DNA of 64,000 nt, taken from contig NZ_BCXG01000005.1 in NCBI RefSeq assembly GCF_001894985.1, positions 124,001 through 188,000 of the forward strand, in the 5' to 3' direction. Both the position numbers and the translations under genes were made by a program. Numbering within the stretch: position 1 is the stretch's first letter; every line of letters starts with the position of its first letter. Source of the stretch: Rhodococcus tukisamuensis NBRC 100609 (GTDB taxonomy: Bacteria; Actinomycetota; Actinomycetes; Mycobacteriales; Mycobacteriaceae). The notes beneath the pieces are model-generated. The model had not been told where the DNA came from, did no database searches, and saw nothing but the letters and a program-made list of their open reading frames with translations. Positions 56,352-64,000 of this stretch are shown here, piece after piece.

Positions 56352-57302
56352 ATGGACGATCAGTCGAGAATGTATGAGCTCGAATTCCCGGCGCCTCAGG
56401 TCATGCCCGGGGACGGGCGCGGCCCGGTGCTGGTCCACGGTCTCGAGGGCTTTTCCGATGCCGGGCACGCGGTCAAGATCGCGACCACCCACCTGCGCGA
56501 GAGCCTCGAGTCGGAACTGGTCGCCTCGTTCGCGGTGGACGAGCTGATCGACTACCGGTCGCGTCGGCCCACCATGACGTTCAAGGCGGACCACTTCTCC
56601 GACTACGACGAGCCGCAGCTGAACCTCTACGCGCTCAAGGACACCGCCGGCACGCCGTTCCTGCTGCTTGCGGGCCTGGAGCCGGACCTGAAGTGGGAGC
56701 GGTTCACCACCGCCGTCCGGCTGCTCGCCGAGCAGCTCGGGGTGCGGCGGACCATCGGCCTCGGCGCGATCCCGATGGCGATCCCGCACACCCGGCCCCT
56801 CGGCGTGACCGCGCACTCGACCAACAAGGACCTGATCGGCGAGAACCAGAGCTGGGCCGGCGAGCTGCAGATCCCCGGCAGTGCCTCCTCGCTGCTCGAA
56901 CTGCGGATGGCGCAGCACGGCCACGAGTCGCTGGGCTACTCGGTGCACGTGCCGCACTACCTCGCACAGACCGACTATCCGGCCGCCGCCGAGACGCTGC
57001 TCGAGAACCTCTGCGAGACCGGCGACCTGGAGCTCCCGCTGGCCGCGCTGGGCGAGGCCGCGGCGCGGGTTCGCGAGCAGGTCGACGCGCAGATCACCGG
57101 CAACGAGGAGGTCCAGTCCGTGGTGCACGCACTGGAGCGCCAGTACGACACCTACGTGGCCGCACAGGAGCAGCAGTCCAGCCTCCTGGCCACGGACGGC
57201 GACCTGCCGAGCGGCGACGAACTCGGCGCCGAGTTCGAGCGATTCCTCGCTGAGCAGGCCGGACTCGGCGACAACCCCGACTCGGACGAGCCGAAAATGT
57301 AA
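56352..57302 (+). CDS. PAC2 family protein (proteasome assembly chaperone-like fold)
   Basis: A 316-residue PAC2-fold protein: VLVHGLEGFSDAGHAVKIA at the start, LLLAGLEPDLKWERF in the middle and YSVHVPHYLAQTDYP. A C-terminal acidic/Gln helical region (from about 260) may be a coiled coil. It corresponds to Rv2714. In archaea and eukaryotes PAC2-like proteins assist proteasome assembly; a role with the actinobacterial proteasome is only an analogy. AAGGGG five bases before ATG 56352 sets the start. Confidence 0.88.
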   Translation: MDDQSRMYELEFPAPQVMPGDGRGPVLVHGLEGFSDAGHAVKIATTHLRESLESELVASFAVDELIDYRSRRPTMTFKADHFSDYDEPQLNLYALKDTAGTPFLLLAGLEPDLKWERFTTAVRLLAEQLGVRRTIGLGAIPMAIPHTRPLGVTAHSTNKDLIGENQSWAGELQIPGSASSLLELRMAQHGHESLGYSVHVPHYLAQTDYPAAAETLLENLCETGDLELPLAALGEAAARVREQVDAQITGNEEVQSVVHALERQYDTYVAAQEQQSSLLATDGDLPSGDELGAEFERFLAEQAGLGDNPDSDEPKM

Positions 57303-57408
57303 CGCGTTTCACTGTTCGGGGGGCGCGTCGGGGGCGCCAACCGTACGATCGTCCAGGTACGGGGGCCGACCGGGGACAGCCGGATCGGCCCGGCGACAGG
57401 AGACGAGA

Positions 57409-58446
57409 ATGAGTGCACGCCGAGACCGCGCCCTGCGCACCGTGCCGGATACCGAACCCCGCCTGGTGTTCCGGACCATCCACGGGTACCGGCGCGCATT
57501 CCGGATCGCCGGTTCCGGGCCGGCGCTGCTGCTGATCCACGGGATCGGGGACAACTCGTCCACCTGGAACGAGGTGATTCCGCACCTGGCGAAAAACTTC
57601 ACCGTCATCGCCCCGGACCTGCTCGGTCACGGCCGCTCCGACAAGCCGCGCGCCGACTACTCGATCGCGGCCTACGCCAACGGCATGCGGGACCTGCTCA
57701 CCGTGCTGGGCATCGAGCGGGCCACGGTGATCGGGCACTCACTGGGCGGCGGCGTCGCCCTGCAGTTCGCCTACCAGTTCCCGCAGATGGTCGAGCGACT
57801 CGTGGTGGTCGCGCCGGGCGGCGTCACCAAGGACGTCAACCCCGCCCTGCGGTTCGCGTCCGTGCCGGTGGCGGGCGCGGCCCTGAGTCTGCTGCAGGTG
57901 CCCGGCTGCATGACCGCGCTGAGCGTGCTCGGCAAGGTCGCCGACCAGCTCTACCGGGGACCGTTCAAGTCCGTGACCGTCTTCCACGACGCGCCCGACC
58001 TCGTCCGCGTCCTCAGTGACCTGCCCGACCCCACCGCCCGCGAGGCATTCCTGCGGACGCTGCGCGCCGTGGTGGACTGGCGCGGCCAGGTGGTCACGAT
58101 GCTCGACCGGTGTTACCTCACGGGGCAGCTCCCGGTGCAGATCATCTGGGGCGACGTCGACTCCGTCATCCCGGTCACCCATGCGTACCTGGCGCACTCG
58201 GCGCTGCCGGAGTCGCGGTTGGAGATCTTCGCCGGCAGCGGGCACTTCCCGTTCCACGACGACCCGATTCGCTTCCTGCGGGTGATCGAGGAGTTCGTCG
58301 AGTCCACCCAGCCGCACGAGTTCGACGTCGAGGCGTGGCGGCAGACGCTGATCGCGGGCGTCGGCGAGGCCCACATCACCGGGTCGACGTCGACCCGCGA
58401 GGCGGTGCTCGGCGCCATGGGGGCGGACGAGCGCAACGCCACCTGA
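57409..58446 (+). CDS. Alpha/beta hydrolase
   Basis: A 345-residue hydrolase with a complete triad: nucleophile Ser in IGHSLGGGVALQ, Asp in DVDSVIP and His in GSGHFPFHDD; LLLIHGIGDNSSTWNE forms the oxyanion hole. It matches Rv2715, called a hydrolase in M. tuberculosis as I recall; substrate unknown. AGGAGA before ATG 57409 sets the start. A GC-rich 106-base gap separates it from PAC2, so cotranscription is likely but not proven. Confidence 0.9.
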   Translation: MSARRDRALRTVPDTEPRLVFRTIHGYRRAFRIAGSGPALLLIHGIGDNSSTWNEVIPHLAKNFTVIAPDLLGHGRSDKPRADYSIAAYANGMRDLLTVLGIERATVIGHSLGGGVALQFAYQFPQMVERLVVVAPGGVTKDVNPALRFASVPVAGAALSLLQVPGCMTALSVLGKVADQLYRGPFKSVTVFHDAPDLVRVLSDLPDPTAREAFLRTLRAVVDWRGQVVTMLDRCYLTGQLPVQIIWGDVDSVIPVTHAYLAHSALPESRLEIFAGSGHFPFHDDPIRFLRVIEEFVESTQPHEFDVEAWRQTLIAGVGEAHITGSTSTREAVLGAMGADERNAT

Positions 58447-58469
58447 GCGCGACCGCATAGCCTGTATCG

Positions 58470-60974
58470 GTGCTCCTCACCGACCTCGTCCCCGCCAGCC
58501 CCGACGCCGACTCCCTCTTCGACGCCTTCTCCGAGTGGGCGACGGGCCAGGGCCTGACCCTCTACCCCGCGCAGGAGGAGTCGCTGATCGAGGTGGTCTC
58601 CGGTGCCAACGTCATCCTGTCCACCCCCACCGGGTCCGGGAAGTCGATGGTCGCGATCGGCGCTCACTTCGCCGCCCTCGCCGCGGGACGTCGCACCTTC
58701 TACACCGCGCCGATCAAGGCGCTGGTCAGCGAGAAGTTCTTCGCCCTCTGCGAGGTGTTCGGCGCCGAGAACGTCGGCATGATGACCGGTGACGCGGCGG
58801 TGAACTCGTCGGCACCGATCATCTGCGCGACCGCGGAGATCGTCGCGAACCTGGCGCTACGCCAGGGCGCCGGTGCCGACATCGGCCAGGTGGTGATGGA
58901 CGAGTTCCACTACTACTCGGAACCGGACCGCGGCTGGGCCTGGCAGGTTCCGCTGATCGAGCTGCCGAACGCGCAGTTCCTGCTGATGTCCGCGACCCTC
59001 GGCGACGTCTCGTTCTTCCAGGAGGACCTCACCCGCCGGACGGGTCGGCCCACCACCGTGGTCGGCGGCACCGAACGTCCCGTGCCGCTGACCTTCTCGT
59101 ACGCGCGCACCCCCGTCGGCGAGACCATCGAGGAGCTCGCCACCACCAACCAGGCGCCGGTGTACGTGGTGCACTTCACCCAGGCCGCAGCGCTCGAGCG
59201 CGCGCAGGCGCTGACCAGCGTGAACTTCAGCTCCCGAGCCGAGAAGGACGCCATCGCGGAGGCCATCGGCTCCTTCCGGTTCACCACCGGCTTCGGTAAG
59301 ACTTTGTCCCGCTTGGTCCGTCACGGTATCGGCGTCCACCACGCGGGCATGCTGCCGAAGTACCGGCGGCTGGTCGAGAAGCTGGCACAGGACGGGCTGC
59401 TCAAGGTCATCTGCGGTACCGACACCCTCGGCGTCGGCATCAACGTGCCGATCCGCACGGTGCTGCTGACCGGGCTCACCAAGTACGACGGCACCCGCAC
59501 CCGCCACCTGCGGGCCCGCGAGTTCCACCAGATCGCCGGCCGGGCCGGCCGCGCCGGGTACGACACCATGGGCACCGTGGTCGTGCAGGCACCCGAGCAC
59601 GACATCGAGAACTACCGGATGGTCGCCAAGGCCGGCGACGACCCGAAGAAGCTGAAGAAGATCCAGCGCAAGAAGGCGCCGGAGGGCTTCGTCTCCTGGG
59701 GCGAGCCGACCTTCGAGCGGCTCGTGTCGGCGTCGCCGGAACAGCTGACGTCGCGCTTCCAGGTGTCGAACTCGATGCTGCTCAACGTGATCGCGCGCCC
59801 CGGCAACTGTTTCGACGCGATGCGGCACCTGCTCGAGGACAGCCACGAGACGCGCGCGCAGCAACGCAAGCACATCTTGCGGGCCATCGCGCTGTACCGG
59901 GGGCTGCTGCAGGCCGGCATCGTCGAGCAGCTCGACGAACCTGACGCGGACGGCTCGATGGCCCGGCTGACGGTGGACCTGCAGCGCGACTTCGCGCTCA
60001 ACCAGCCGCTCTCGCCCTTCGCGCTGGCGGCGATCGAGTTGCTGGACGTGGAGGCGCCGACCTACGCCCTCGACGTGGTCTCGGTGATCGAGTCGACGCT
60101 CGACGACCCGCGTCAGATCCTGATGGGCCAGCAGCACCAGGCCCGGGGCGAAGCGGTCGCGCAGATGAAGGCCGACGGCATCGAGTACGACGAGCGGATG
60201 GAGCTGCTCGAGGAGGTCACCTGGCCGAAGCCACTGGCGGACCTGCTCTTCCCCGCGTTCGAGATGTACCGCGGCGGGCACCCCTGGGTCTCGGAGTTCG
60301 CCCTCTCCCCCAAGTCCGTGGTCCGGGACATGGTGGAGAAGTCGATGACGTTCGCCGAACTGGTGAGCCACTACGGCCTGACCCGCTCCGAGGGGCTGGT
60401 GCTGCGGTACCTGGCCGACGCGTACCGGGCCCTGCGGCAGACGGTGCCGGACTCGGCGCGGACCGAGGAGCTCGAGGACATCACGGAGTGGCTCGGCGAG
60501 CTGATCCGTCAGGTGGACTCGTCGCTGCTCGACGAGTGGGAGCAGCTGACCAACCCGGGCGTCGAGGCCGACGATCAGCAGATCGCGTTCGGCGCGGACA
60601 TCCCGCGGCCGGTCTCGGCGAACACCCGCGCGTTCAAGGTGATGATCCGCAACGCGATGTTCAAGCGGGTCTCGCTGGCCGCGCGCAAGCGCTGGGACCT
60701 GCTCGCCGAGCTGGGCGACGGGCTCGAGGCCGAGGACTGGTCGGACCTGATGGAGCTGTACTTCGAGGAGTACGACGAGATCGGCACCGGCCCGGACGCG
60801 CGCGGACCGCAGCTGTTCACCGTCTCCGTCGAGCCGGAGCTGTGGCGGGTGCGTCAGACGCTGGCCGACCCGATCGGCGACCACGGCTGGGCGCTGGTCG
60901 GCGAGGTGAACCTCGCGGAGTCGGACGCCGCGGGCGAGGTGGTCTTCGACGAGTTCGAGGTGATCGAGGGCTGA
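58470..60974 (+). CDS. Ski2-like DUF3516 RNA helicase
   Basis: An 834-residue SF2 helicase of the Ski2/Mtr4-like group with a C-terminal DUF3516 region (from about 370). Motifs: TPTGSGKSMVA (I), MDEFHYY (II, DEFH), LMSATLG (III), and QIAGRAGRAGYD (VI). An acidic/helical region ends the protein. It probably remodels RNA, but the target is unknown. GTG 58470 begins the frame, 23 bases after the hydrolase stop. The DEFH variant is unlike the DEVH box of eukaryotic Ski2. Confidence 0.88.
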   Translation: MLLTDLVPASPDADSLFDAFSEWATGQGLTLYPAQEESLIEVVSGANVILSTPTGSGKSMVAIGAHFAALAAGRRTFYTAPIKALVSEKFFALCEVFGAENVGMMTGDAAVNSSAPIICATAEIVANLALRQGAGADIGQVVMDEFHYYSEPDRGWAWQVPLIELPNAQFLLMSATLGDVSFFQEDLTRRTGRPTTVVGGTERPVPLTFSYARTPVGETIEELATTNQAPVYVVHFTQAAALERAQALTSVNFSSRAEKDAIAEAIGSFRFTTGFGKTLSRLVRHGIGVHHAGMLPKYRRLVEKLAQDGLLKVICGTDTLGVGINVPIRTVLLTGLTKYDGTRTRHLRAREFHQIAGRAGRAGYDTMGTVVVQAPEHDIENYRMVAKAGDDPKKLKKIQRKKAPEGFVSWGEPTFERLVSASPEQLTSRFQVSNSMLLNVIARPGNCFDAMRHLLEDSHETRAQQRKHILRAIALYRGLLQAGIVEQLDEPDADGSMARLTVDLQRDFALNQPLSPFALAAIELLDVEAPTYALDVVSVIESTLDDPRQILMGQQHQARGEAVAQMKADGIEYDERMELLEEVTWPKPLADLLFPAFEMYRGGHPWVSEFALSPKSVVRDMVEKSMTFAELVSHYGLTRSEGLVLRYLADAYRALRQTVPDSARTEELEDITEWLGELIRQVDSSLLDEWEQLTNPGVEADDQQIAFGADIPRPVSANTRAFKVMIRNAMFKRVSLAARKRWDLLAELGDGLEAEDWSDLMELYFEEYDEIGTGPDARGPQLFTVSVEPELWRVRQTLADPIGDHGWALVGEVNLAESDAAGEVVFDEFEVIEG

Positions 60975-61044
60975 GCGGGCAGCCCTCGCGGGCAGCCCAC
61001 CGGGGCGGCCCCGTCACAGACGGGGCCGCAGGGCGCCTGGCCGG

Positions 61045-61224
61045 CTACTTCGTGTCGGGGCAGTCCTTGACCCACTTCACGTTGCCGTCGAAGTTGCAGC
61101 TACCCGCATGCGTCCCGGCGAGGGCCGGTCCCACGGCAAGTCCGAGGGGCAGCACGGCGAGCGCACCGGTCAGCGCGACCTTGGCGACGAAGCGGCGGGT
61201 GGATGACTTGGCGGAGGTCGTCAC
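61045..61224 (-). CDS. Tiny secreted protein with two cysteines
   Basis: A 59-residue protein: a Lys/Arg N-region (SAKSSTRRFVAK), a hydrophobic core (LTGALAVLPLGLAV) and a signal-peptidase site near PALA-GTHAG. The mature part is only about 23 residues, GSCNFDGNVKWVKDCPDTK at its end, with two Cys that could form one disulfide. I do not recognise a family. The GTG start has AAGGA about ten bases upstream. It is downstream of the DUF5997 gene on the same strand but separated by 316 bases and a terminator. Confidence 0.7.
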   Translation of the reverse strand: MTTSAKSSTRRFVAKVALTGALAVLPLGLAVGPALAGTHAGSCNFDGNVKWVKDCPDTK

Positions 61225-61540
61225 AGTGGGTCGATCCTTACGTTCACGGCAGCCCTGAACGCGTGGCACCAGCGCTCTTGACCGGCACCTTCCGGCTGCC
61301 TTGCGGGGGGTCCGCACCTGATTACGCCGATTCGCGCACCGGAACGGTGTAGCCATGGTATAGGGATTTTCAGCCCAAGGGTAGGGGTCTTTTCACCCTG
61401 GGGTGGGGTGCGCGTCTATCGCCGGAGGTGTAGGGGCAGCCCGTTGGCCGCCCGGAGCGGGAATCGTGCCCAGACAACAAACAGCGGCCGGGCACCATGC
61501 CCGGCCGCTACCTTGGTCTCTGACTGTCCGGCTGCCGCGC
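61225..61540. promoter_or_regulatory. Region between the DUF5997 gene and the tiny secreted gene
   Basis: It contains the DUF5997 terminator (61483-61509) and, in the middle (61350-61400), an AT-richer part with GGTATAGGG (minus strand CCCTATACC, -10-like) and G-rich AGGGTAGGGG / TGGGGTGGGG stretches. No open reading frame with support is seen. Confidence 0.45.
61483..61509 (-). terminator. Terminator of the DUF5997 gene
   Basis: The stem AGCGGCCGGGCA / TGCCCGGCCGCT (12 bp) with a CCA loop lies 32 bases after the stop of the DUF5997 gene on the minus strand. Confidence 0.82.
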
Positions 61541-61978
61541 CTACTTGTCGGCCGGGTGCATGATCGGCTTGGCGTGCCGCTCCCGGCGGTTGGACTGCTC
61601 GCGACGGGCCGCCTGCTGCTCCTTGATCCGCTTCTCGTCCTTGCGGACCTCCACCAGCGAGGCGCGTTCGGCCTGCAGCCAGTCCGGCTGATCCGCGAGC
61701 AGGGCATCGATCTGCTCGGTGGTCAGCGCCTCCTCGACGCCTCCGCGGGACAGGCCCGCGATGGAGACCCCGAGCTTGGCTGCGACCACGGGCCGCGGGT
61801 GCGGGCCGACGGCACGCAGTTCGACGAGCCACGCCGGGGGGTCGGCCTGCAGTGCGGCGAGTTCGTCGCGCGTGACCGGACCCGCCTGGAACTCGGCGGG
61901 GGTGGCCTCGAGGTACACGCCCAGCTTCTTTGCCGCGGTTGCGGGCTTCATGTTCTGGGCGCTCTTGTGCGACGTCAT
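61541..61978 (-). CDS. DUF5997 family protein with internal duplication
   Basis: A 145-residue soluble protein. Residues 15-56 and 65-106 are two copies of a 42-residue unit, exactly 50 residues apart, sharing A-K-LGV at the start, a Thr (T36/T86), an A-L-x-AD-x-P-x-WL core and RA at the end. Each copy looks like a small helical, perhaps HTH-like, module. The tail is basic (KRIKEQQAARREQSNRRERHAK). It has no known function. The ATG is at 61978. It is divergent from the LysR-effector gene (84 bases between starts) and is followed by a hairpin. Confidence 0.85.
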   Translation of the reverse strand: MTSHKSAQNMKPATAAKKLGVYLEATPAEFQAGPVTRDELAALQADPPAWLVELRAVGPHPRPVVAAKLGVSIAGLSRGGVEEALTTEQIDALLADQPDWLQAERASLVEVRKDEKRIKEQQAARREQSNRRERHAKPIMHPADK

Positions 61979-62062
61979 GGGTCAAGGGTAACGAGCGGCC
62001 GCGACGACGGCCCCCTCGGTGCGCCGGTCGTGGGCCGCGGCGCGCACCGGTAGCCTGAACCG

Positions 62063-62917
62063 ATGACCGATCCGGCGCCGTCGCCCTCCTTCCGGCTGGC
62101 GTACGTCGCCGGTGTCACCCCCACCAAGTGGACGCGAATCTGGGCCGAACGCCTCCCCGACGTCCGACTCGAACTGGTGAGCCTGCCCGCGCTCGAGGTG
62201 GCCGACGCGCTGCGGGACGACACCGTCGACGCCGCACTGGTGCGCCTGCCCGTCGACCGCGAGGGCCCGCGGCCGCTGAGCGTCATCCGGCTCTACGCCG
62301 AGACGCCGGTGGTCGTGATCCCGAAGGACCACGTCATCTCCGCGGTCGACGAGATCGGCGTCGAGGACCTGGCCGGGGAGATCGTGCTGCATCCGCTCGA
62401 CGACCTGCTCGAGTGGGACGCACTGCCCGGCGAGCGGGCCGCCCAGCGTCCCGAGACCACCGAAGATGCCGTCGAACTGGTGGCCGCCGGGATCGGCGTG
62501 GTGGTGGTGCCCCAGTCGCTGGCCCGGCTGCACCACCGCAAGGACCTGACGTACCGCCCGGTGACCGGGGCACCCGAGTCGCCGATCGCGTTGGCCTGGC
62601 CGGAGGACGCCACCACCGACCTGGTCGAGGAGTTCATCGGCATCGTGCGGGGGCGCACCGCGAACAGCTCCCGTGGCCGCGCCGCCGCCGAGACCGGTCC
62701 CGCGCCGAAGCGGAAGGCGTCGGAGAAGACGGCGGACAAGGCTGCCGCGAAGGCTGCGGCGGGAAAGTTGCCGTCCGGCAAGGCTTCACCCAAGGGCTCA
62801 GCCAAGGGATCGGCCGGCAAGTCGGGCGCCAAGGGCGCGCCGGCCAAGGGCACGGCGGGCAAGGCCGCGGCGAGCAAGCGCAGCGGCAAGGGGTCGGGCG
62901 GCCGCGGCCGCCGCTGA
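62063..62917 (+). CDS. LysR substrate-binding-domain protein without HTH, with basic tail
   Basis: A 284-residue protein. Residues about 10-190 form a LysR-type effector-binding domain (FRLAYVAGVTPTKW, VDAALVRLPVDREG, ETPVVVIPKDHV, VVVVPQSLARLH), but the N-terminal winged helix of LysR proteins is absent. Residues 196-284 are a Lys/Ala/Gly/Ser tail with repeats such as AAAKAAAGK, GSAKGSAGK and GKAAASKR, resembling the tails of actinobacterial HU or histone-H1-like proteins. It cannot bind a specific operator by itself; it may bind DNA non-specifically, or act with the divergent DUF5997 protein. ATG start at 62063. Confidence 0.85.
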   Translation: MTDPAPSPSFRLAYVAGVTPTKWTRIWAERLPDVRLELVSLPALEVADALRDDTVDAALVRLPVDREGPRPLSVIRLYAETPVVVIPKDHVISAVDEIGVEDLAGEIVLHPLDDLLEWDALPGERAAQRPETTEDAVELVAAGIGVVVVPQSLARLHHRKDLTYRPVTGAPESPIALAWPEDATTDLVEEFIGIVRGRTANSSRGRAAAETGPAPKRKASEKTADKAAAKAAAGKLPSGKASPKGSAKGSAGKSGAKGAPAKGTAGKAAASKRSGKGSGGRGRR

Positions 62918-62931
62918 CACACAACGCCGAC

Positions 62932-62987
62932 GAACGGGCGGTTACCGGAACAACCGCCGGGTGACCCGCCCGGTAGCCGCCCGTTCA
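62932..62987. terminator. Bidirectional terminator between LysR-like gene and oxyR
   Basis: TGAACGGGCGGCT-type arms pair: GAACGGGCGG plus TTACCGG on the left with CCGG plus TAG plus CCGCCCGTTC on the right, between convergent genes. Confidence 0.8.
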
Positions 62988-63006
62988 TGAGCGAAAGCCG
63001 GGCTCG

Positions 63007-63927
63007 CTACCGAGTTCCCTTGGGCGCCACCGAGGTCACCAACTCCGCCAGCGCCCGGTAGGCGTCGGCGCGACCGCTCGACGCCCGGAAGACCAGCCCG
63101 ATCGCCCGGCCCGGCGCCGGTGCCGCGAACCGCGCGGTGGCCAGGTCGCCGCGGCCGGTCTCGACCGCGACCGCCGAGTCCGGAACCAGGGTCACGCCGA
63201 GACCGCCTGCGACACACTGCACCACGGTGGTCAGCGAGGTGGCGCGGGTGTCGCCGGAGACCGGCCGCGCGTCCACCGAGCGGCACAGGTCCAGGGTCTG
63301 GTCGCGCAGGCAGTGCCCCTCGTCGAGGAGCAGCAGCGGCAGCTCGTCGAGCACGTCGATCGACAAGTCCGTTCGCCCGGCCAGCGCATGCCCCGCCGGC
63401 ACGACCATCACGAAATCCTCTTGGTAGACCGGGATCTCGACCATCCCCGGCGCCTCGGACGGCAAGGCCAGCACCGCCACGTCGAGCACCCCGACGCGCA
63501 GCGAGTCGAGCAGCCGGGCGGTCTGGTCCTCGACCACGAACGGCCGCACCGAGGGCAACTGATCACGCAACGCCGGCAGCAGCACGGGCAGCACGTACGG
63601 CGCGACCGTCGGGATCAGCCCGATCCGCAGCGGCCCGGTCAGCGCCTCCCCCACACCCGCGGCCGCCGCGACGAATCCGTCGGCCGCCTCCAGGATCACC
63701 TTCGCCTGCGCGAGCAGCTGCGAGCCGGCCGGCGTCACCAGCACGCGCCGGGTGCTGCGCTCGATCAACTGCACGCCGAGGCCGTTCTCCAGCGCCGCCA
63801 GCGCCTGCGAGAGTGTGGGTTGACTCACACCCAAACGCGCTGCAGCGGTACCGAAGTGGCGATACTCGGCGACCGCGACGAAGGCACGCAGCTGCGACAG
63901 TGTGGGTTGATAAGTCTGATCAGCCAT
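63007..63927 (-). CDS. oxyR: Hydrogen-peroxide sensor OxyR (LysR family)
   Basis: A 306-residue LysR regulator. The N-terminal HTH is TAAARLGVSQPTLSQALAALE; the effector domain carries the redox pair C206 and C215 in GHCLRDQTLDLC, the OxyR signature. Peroxide oxidises C206, forming a disulfide that changes DNA binding. It usually controls a divergent ahpC-ahpD operon; that would lie just beyond the right edge here. ATG 63927 (MADQTYQ) is chosen over the longer open frame because the extra residues have no homology. Confidence 0.93.
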   Translation of the reverse strand: MADQTYQPTLSQLRAFVAVAEYRHFGTAAARLGVSQPTLSQALAALENGLGVQLIERSTRRVLVTPAGSQLLAQAKVILEAADGFVAAAAGVGEALTGPLRIGLIPTVAPYVLPVLLPALRDQLPSVRPFVVEDQTARLLDSLRVGVLDVAVLALPSEAPGMVEIPVYQEDFVMVVPAGHALAGRTDLSIDVLDELPLLLLDEGHCLRDQTLDLCRSVDARPVSGDTRATSLTTVVQCVAGGLGVTLVPDSAVAVETGRGDLATARFAAPAPGRAIGLVFRASSGRADAYRALAELVTSVAPKGTR

Positions 63928-63929
63928 GC

Positions 63930-64000
63930 CTATCAGTGTAGTGACACCTATCGCCTTTACCTTTTGCATAGCTTCGGGCACTATGGAGTCATACCGAGTT
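63930..64000. promoter_or_regulatory. oxyR upstream region with candidate OxyR sites
   Basis: CTATC occurs at 63930-63934 and 63948-63952, and ATAG-N9-CTAT at 63968-63984. The CTAT/ATAG half-sites are like those of OxyR targets, though spacing differs from the ATAG-N7-CTAT consensus. The window ends inside this region; a divergent ahpC start is expected to the right. Confidence 0.45.

Overview
The window is chromosomal core DNA from a high-GC, mycolic-acid-containing actinobacterium, most like Rhodococcus or a close relative (Nocardia, Gordonia). The evidence is the strong G/C bias at third codon positions, a wax-ester synthase (WS/DGAT), an Ag85-type mycolyltransferase, sigA/sigB/ideR/dut/suhB/ppgK in an order I recall from Mycobacterium tuberculosis (roughly Rv2681-Rv2715), and ideR next to galE as I recall from corynebacteria. 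I see no tRNA, rRNA, insertion sequence, prophage or CRISPR array. About 61 protein genes cover most of the sequence. Family and synteny statements are from memory, not from a search.

Layout. 1-6.3 kb: the end of a WS/DGAT gene, an alpha/beta hydrolase, an RNase D-like exonuclease and a fadA-fadB beta-oxidation operon behind an inverted-repeat operator. 6.5-12 kb: mycolyltransferase, a siderophore-binding lipoprotein with an iron box touching its start codon, a sugar MFS porter and a Tat-exported amidase. 12-21 kb: dxs, a three-domain glutaminase (GlsA-STAS-cyclic-nucleotide-binding), a translationally coupled drug-type ABC exporter plus SIMPL protein, and a MarR/MFS efflux pair. 21-27 kb: secreted lipase, an rRNA/tRNA uracil methyltransferase coupled to a KimA-like permease, and divergent ceoB/ceoC (TrkA/RCK) genes, probably a potassium system. 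27-34 kb: pirin, DUF3159, an OB-fold protein, a hydrolase, dut with a polyglutamine-tailed DUF3710 protein, DUF3093, DUF4193 and cei.

34-47 kb: suhB, ppgK, sigA with a Lys-Ala-Pro repeat N-terminus, a KhtTU-like K+/H+ antiporter pair, small zinc-ribbon proteins, a helicase, a YihY-family membrane protein, a methyltransferase, sigB behind an ECF-type promoter, and a universal stress protein. 47-55 kb: a GNAT/acyl-CoA-synthetase (Pat-like) acetyltransferase overlapping acuC, a likely protein acetylation writer/eraser pair, divergent from ideR-galE; then a secreted PI-PLC-like protein, DUF4192 and a lipoprotein. 56-64 kb: PAC2 protein, hydrolase, Ski2-like DUF3516 helicase, a tiny secreted protein, a divergent DUF5997 / LysR-effector-domain pair, and oxyR with the intergenic region that probably leads to ahpC.

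Themes are envelope lipid and mycolate metabolism, iron and redox control (IdeR, OxyR, sigB), potassium homeostasis and post-translational acetylation. The least described items are the DUF5997 protein, which has a clear internal 42-residue duplication, with its divergent partner: a LysR effector domain without a DNA-binding domain but with an 89-residue basic tail.
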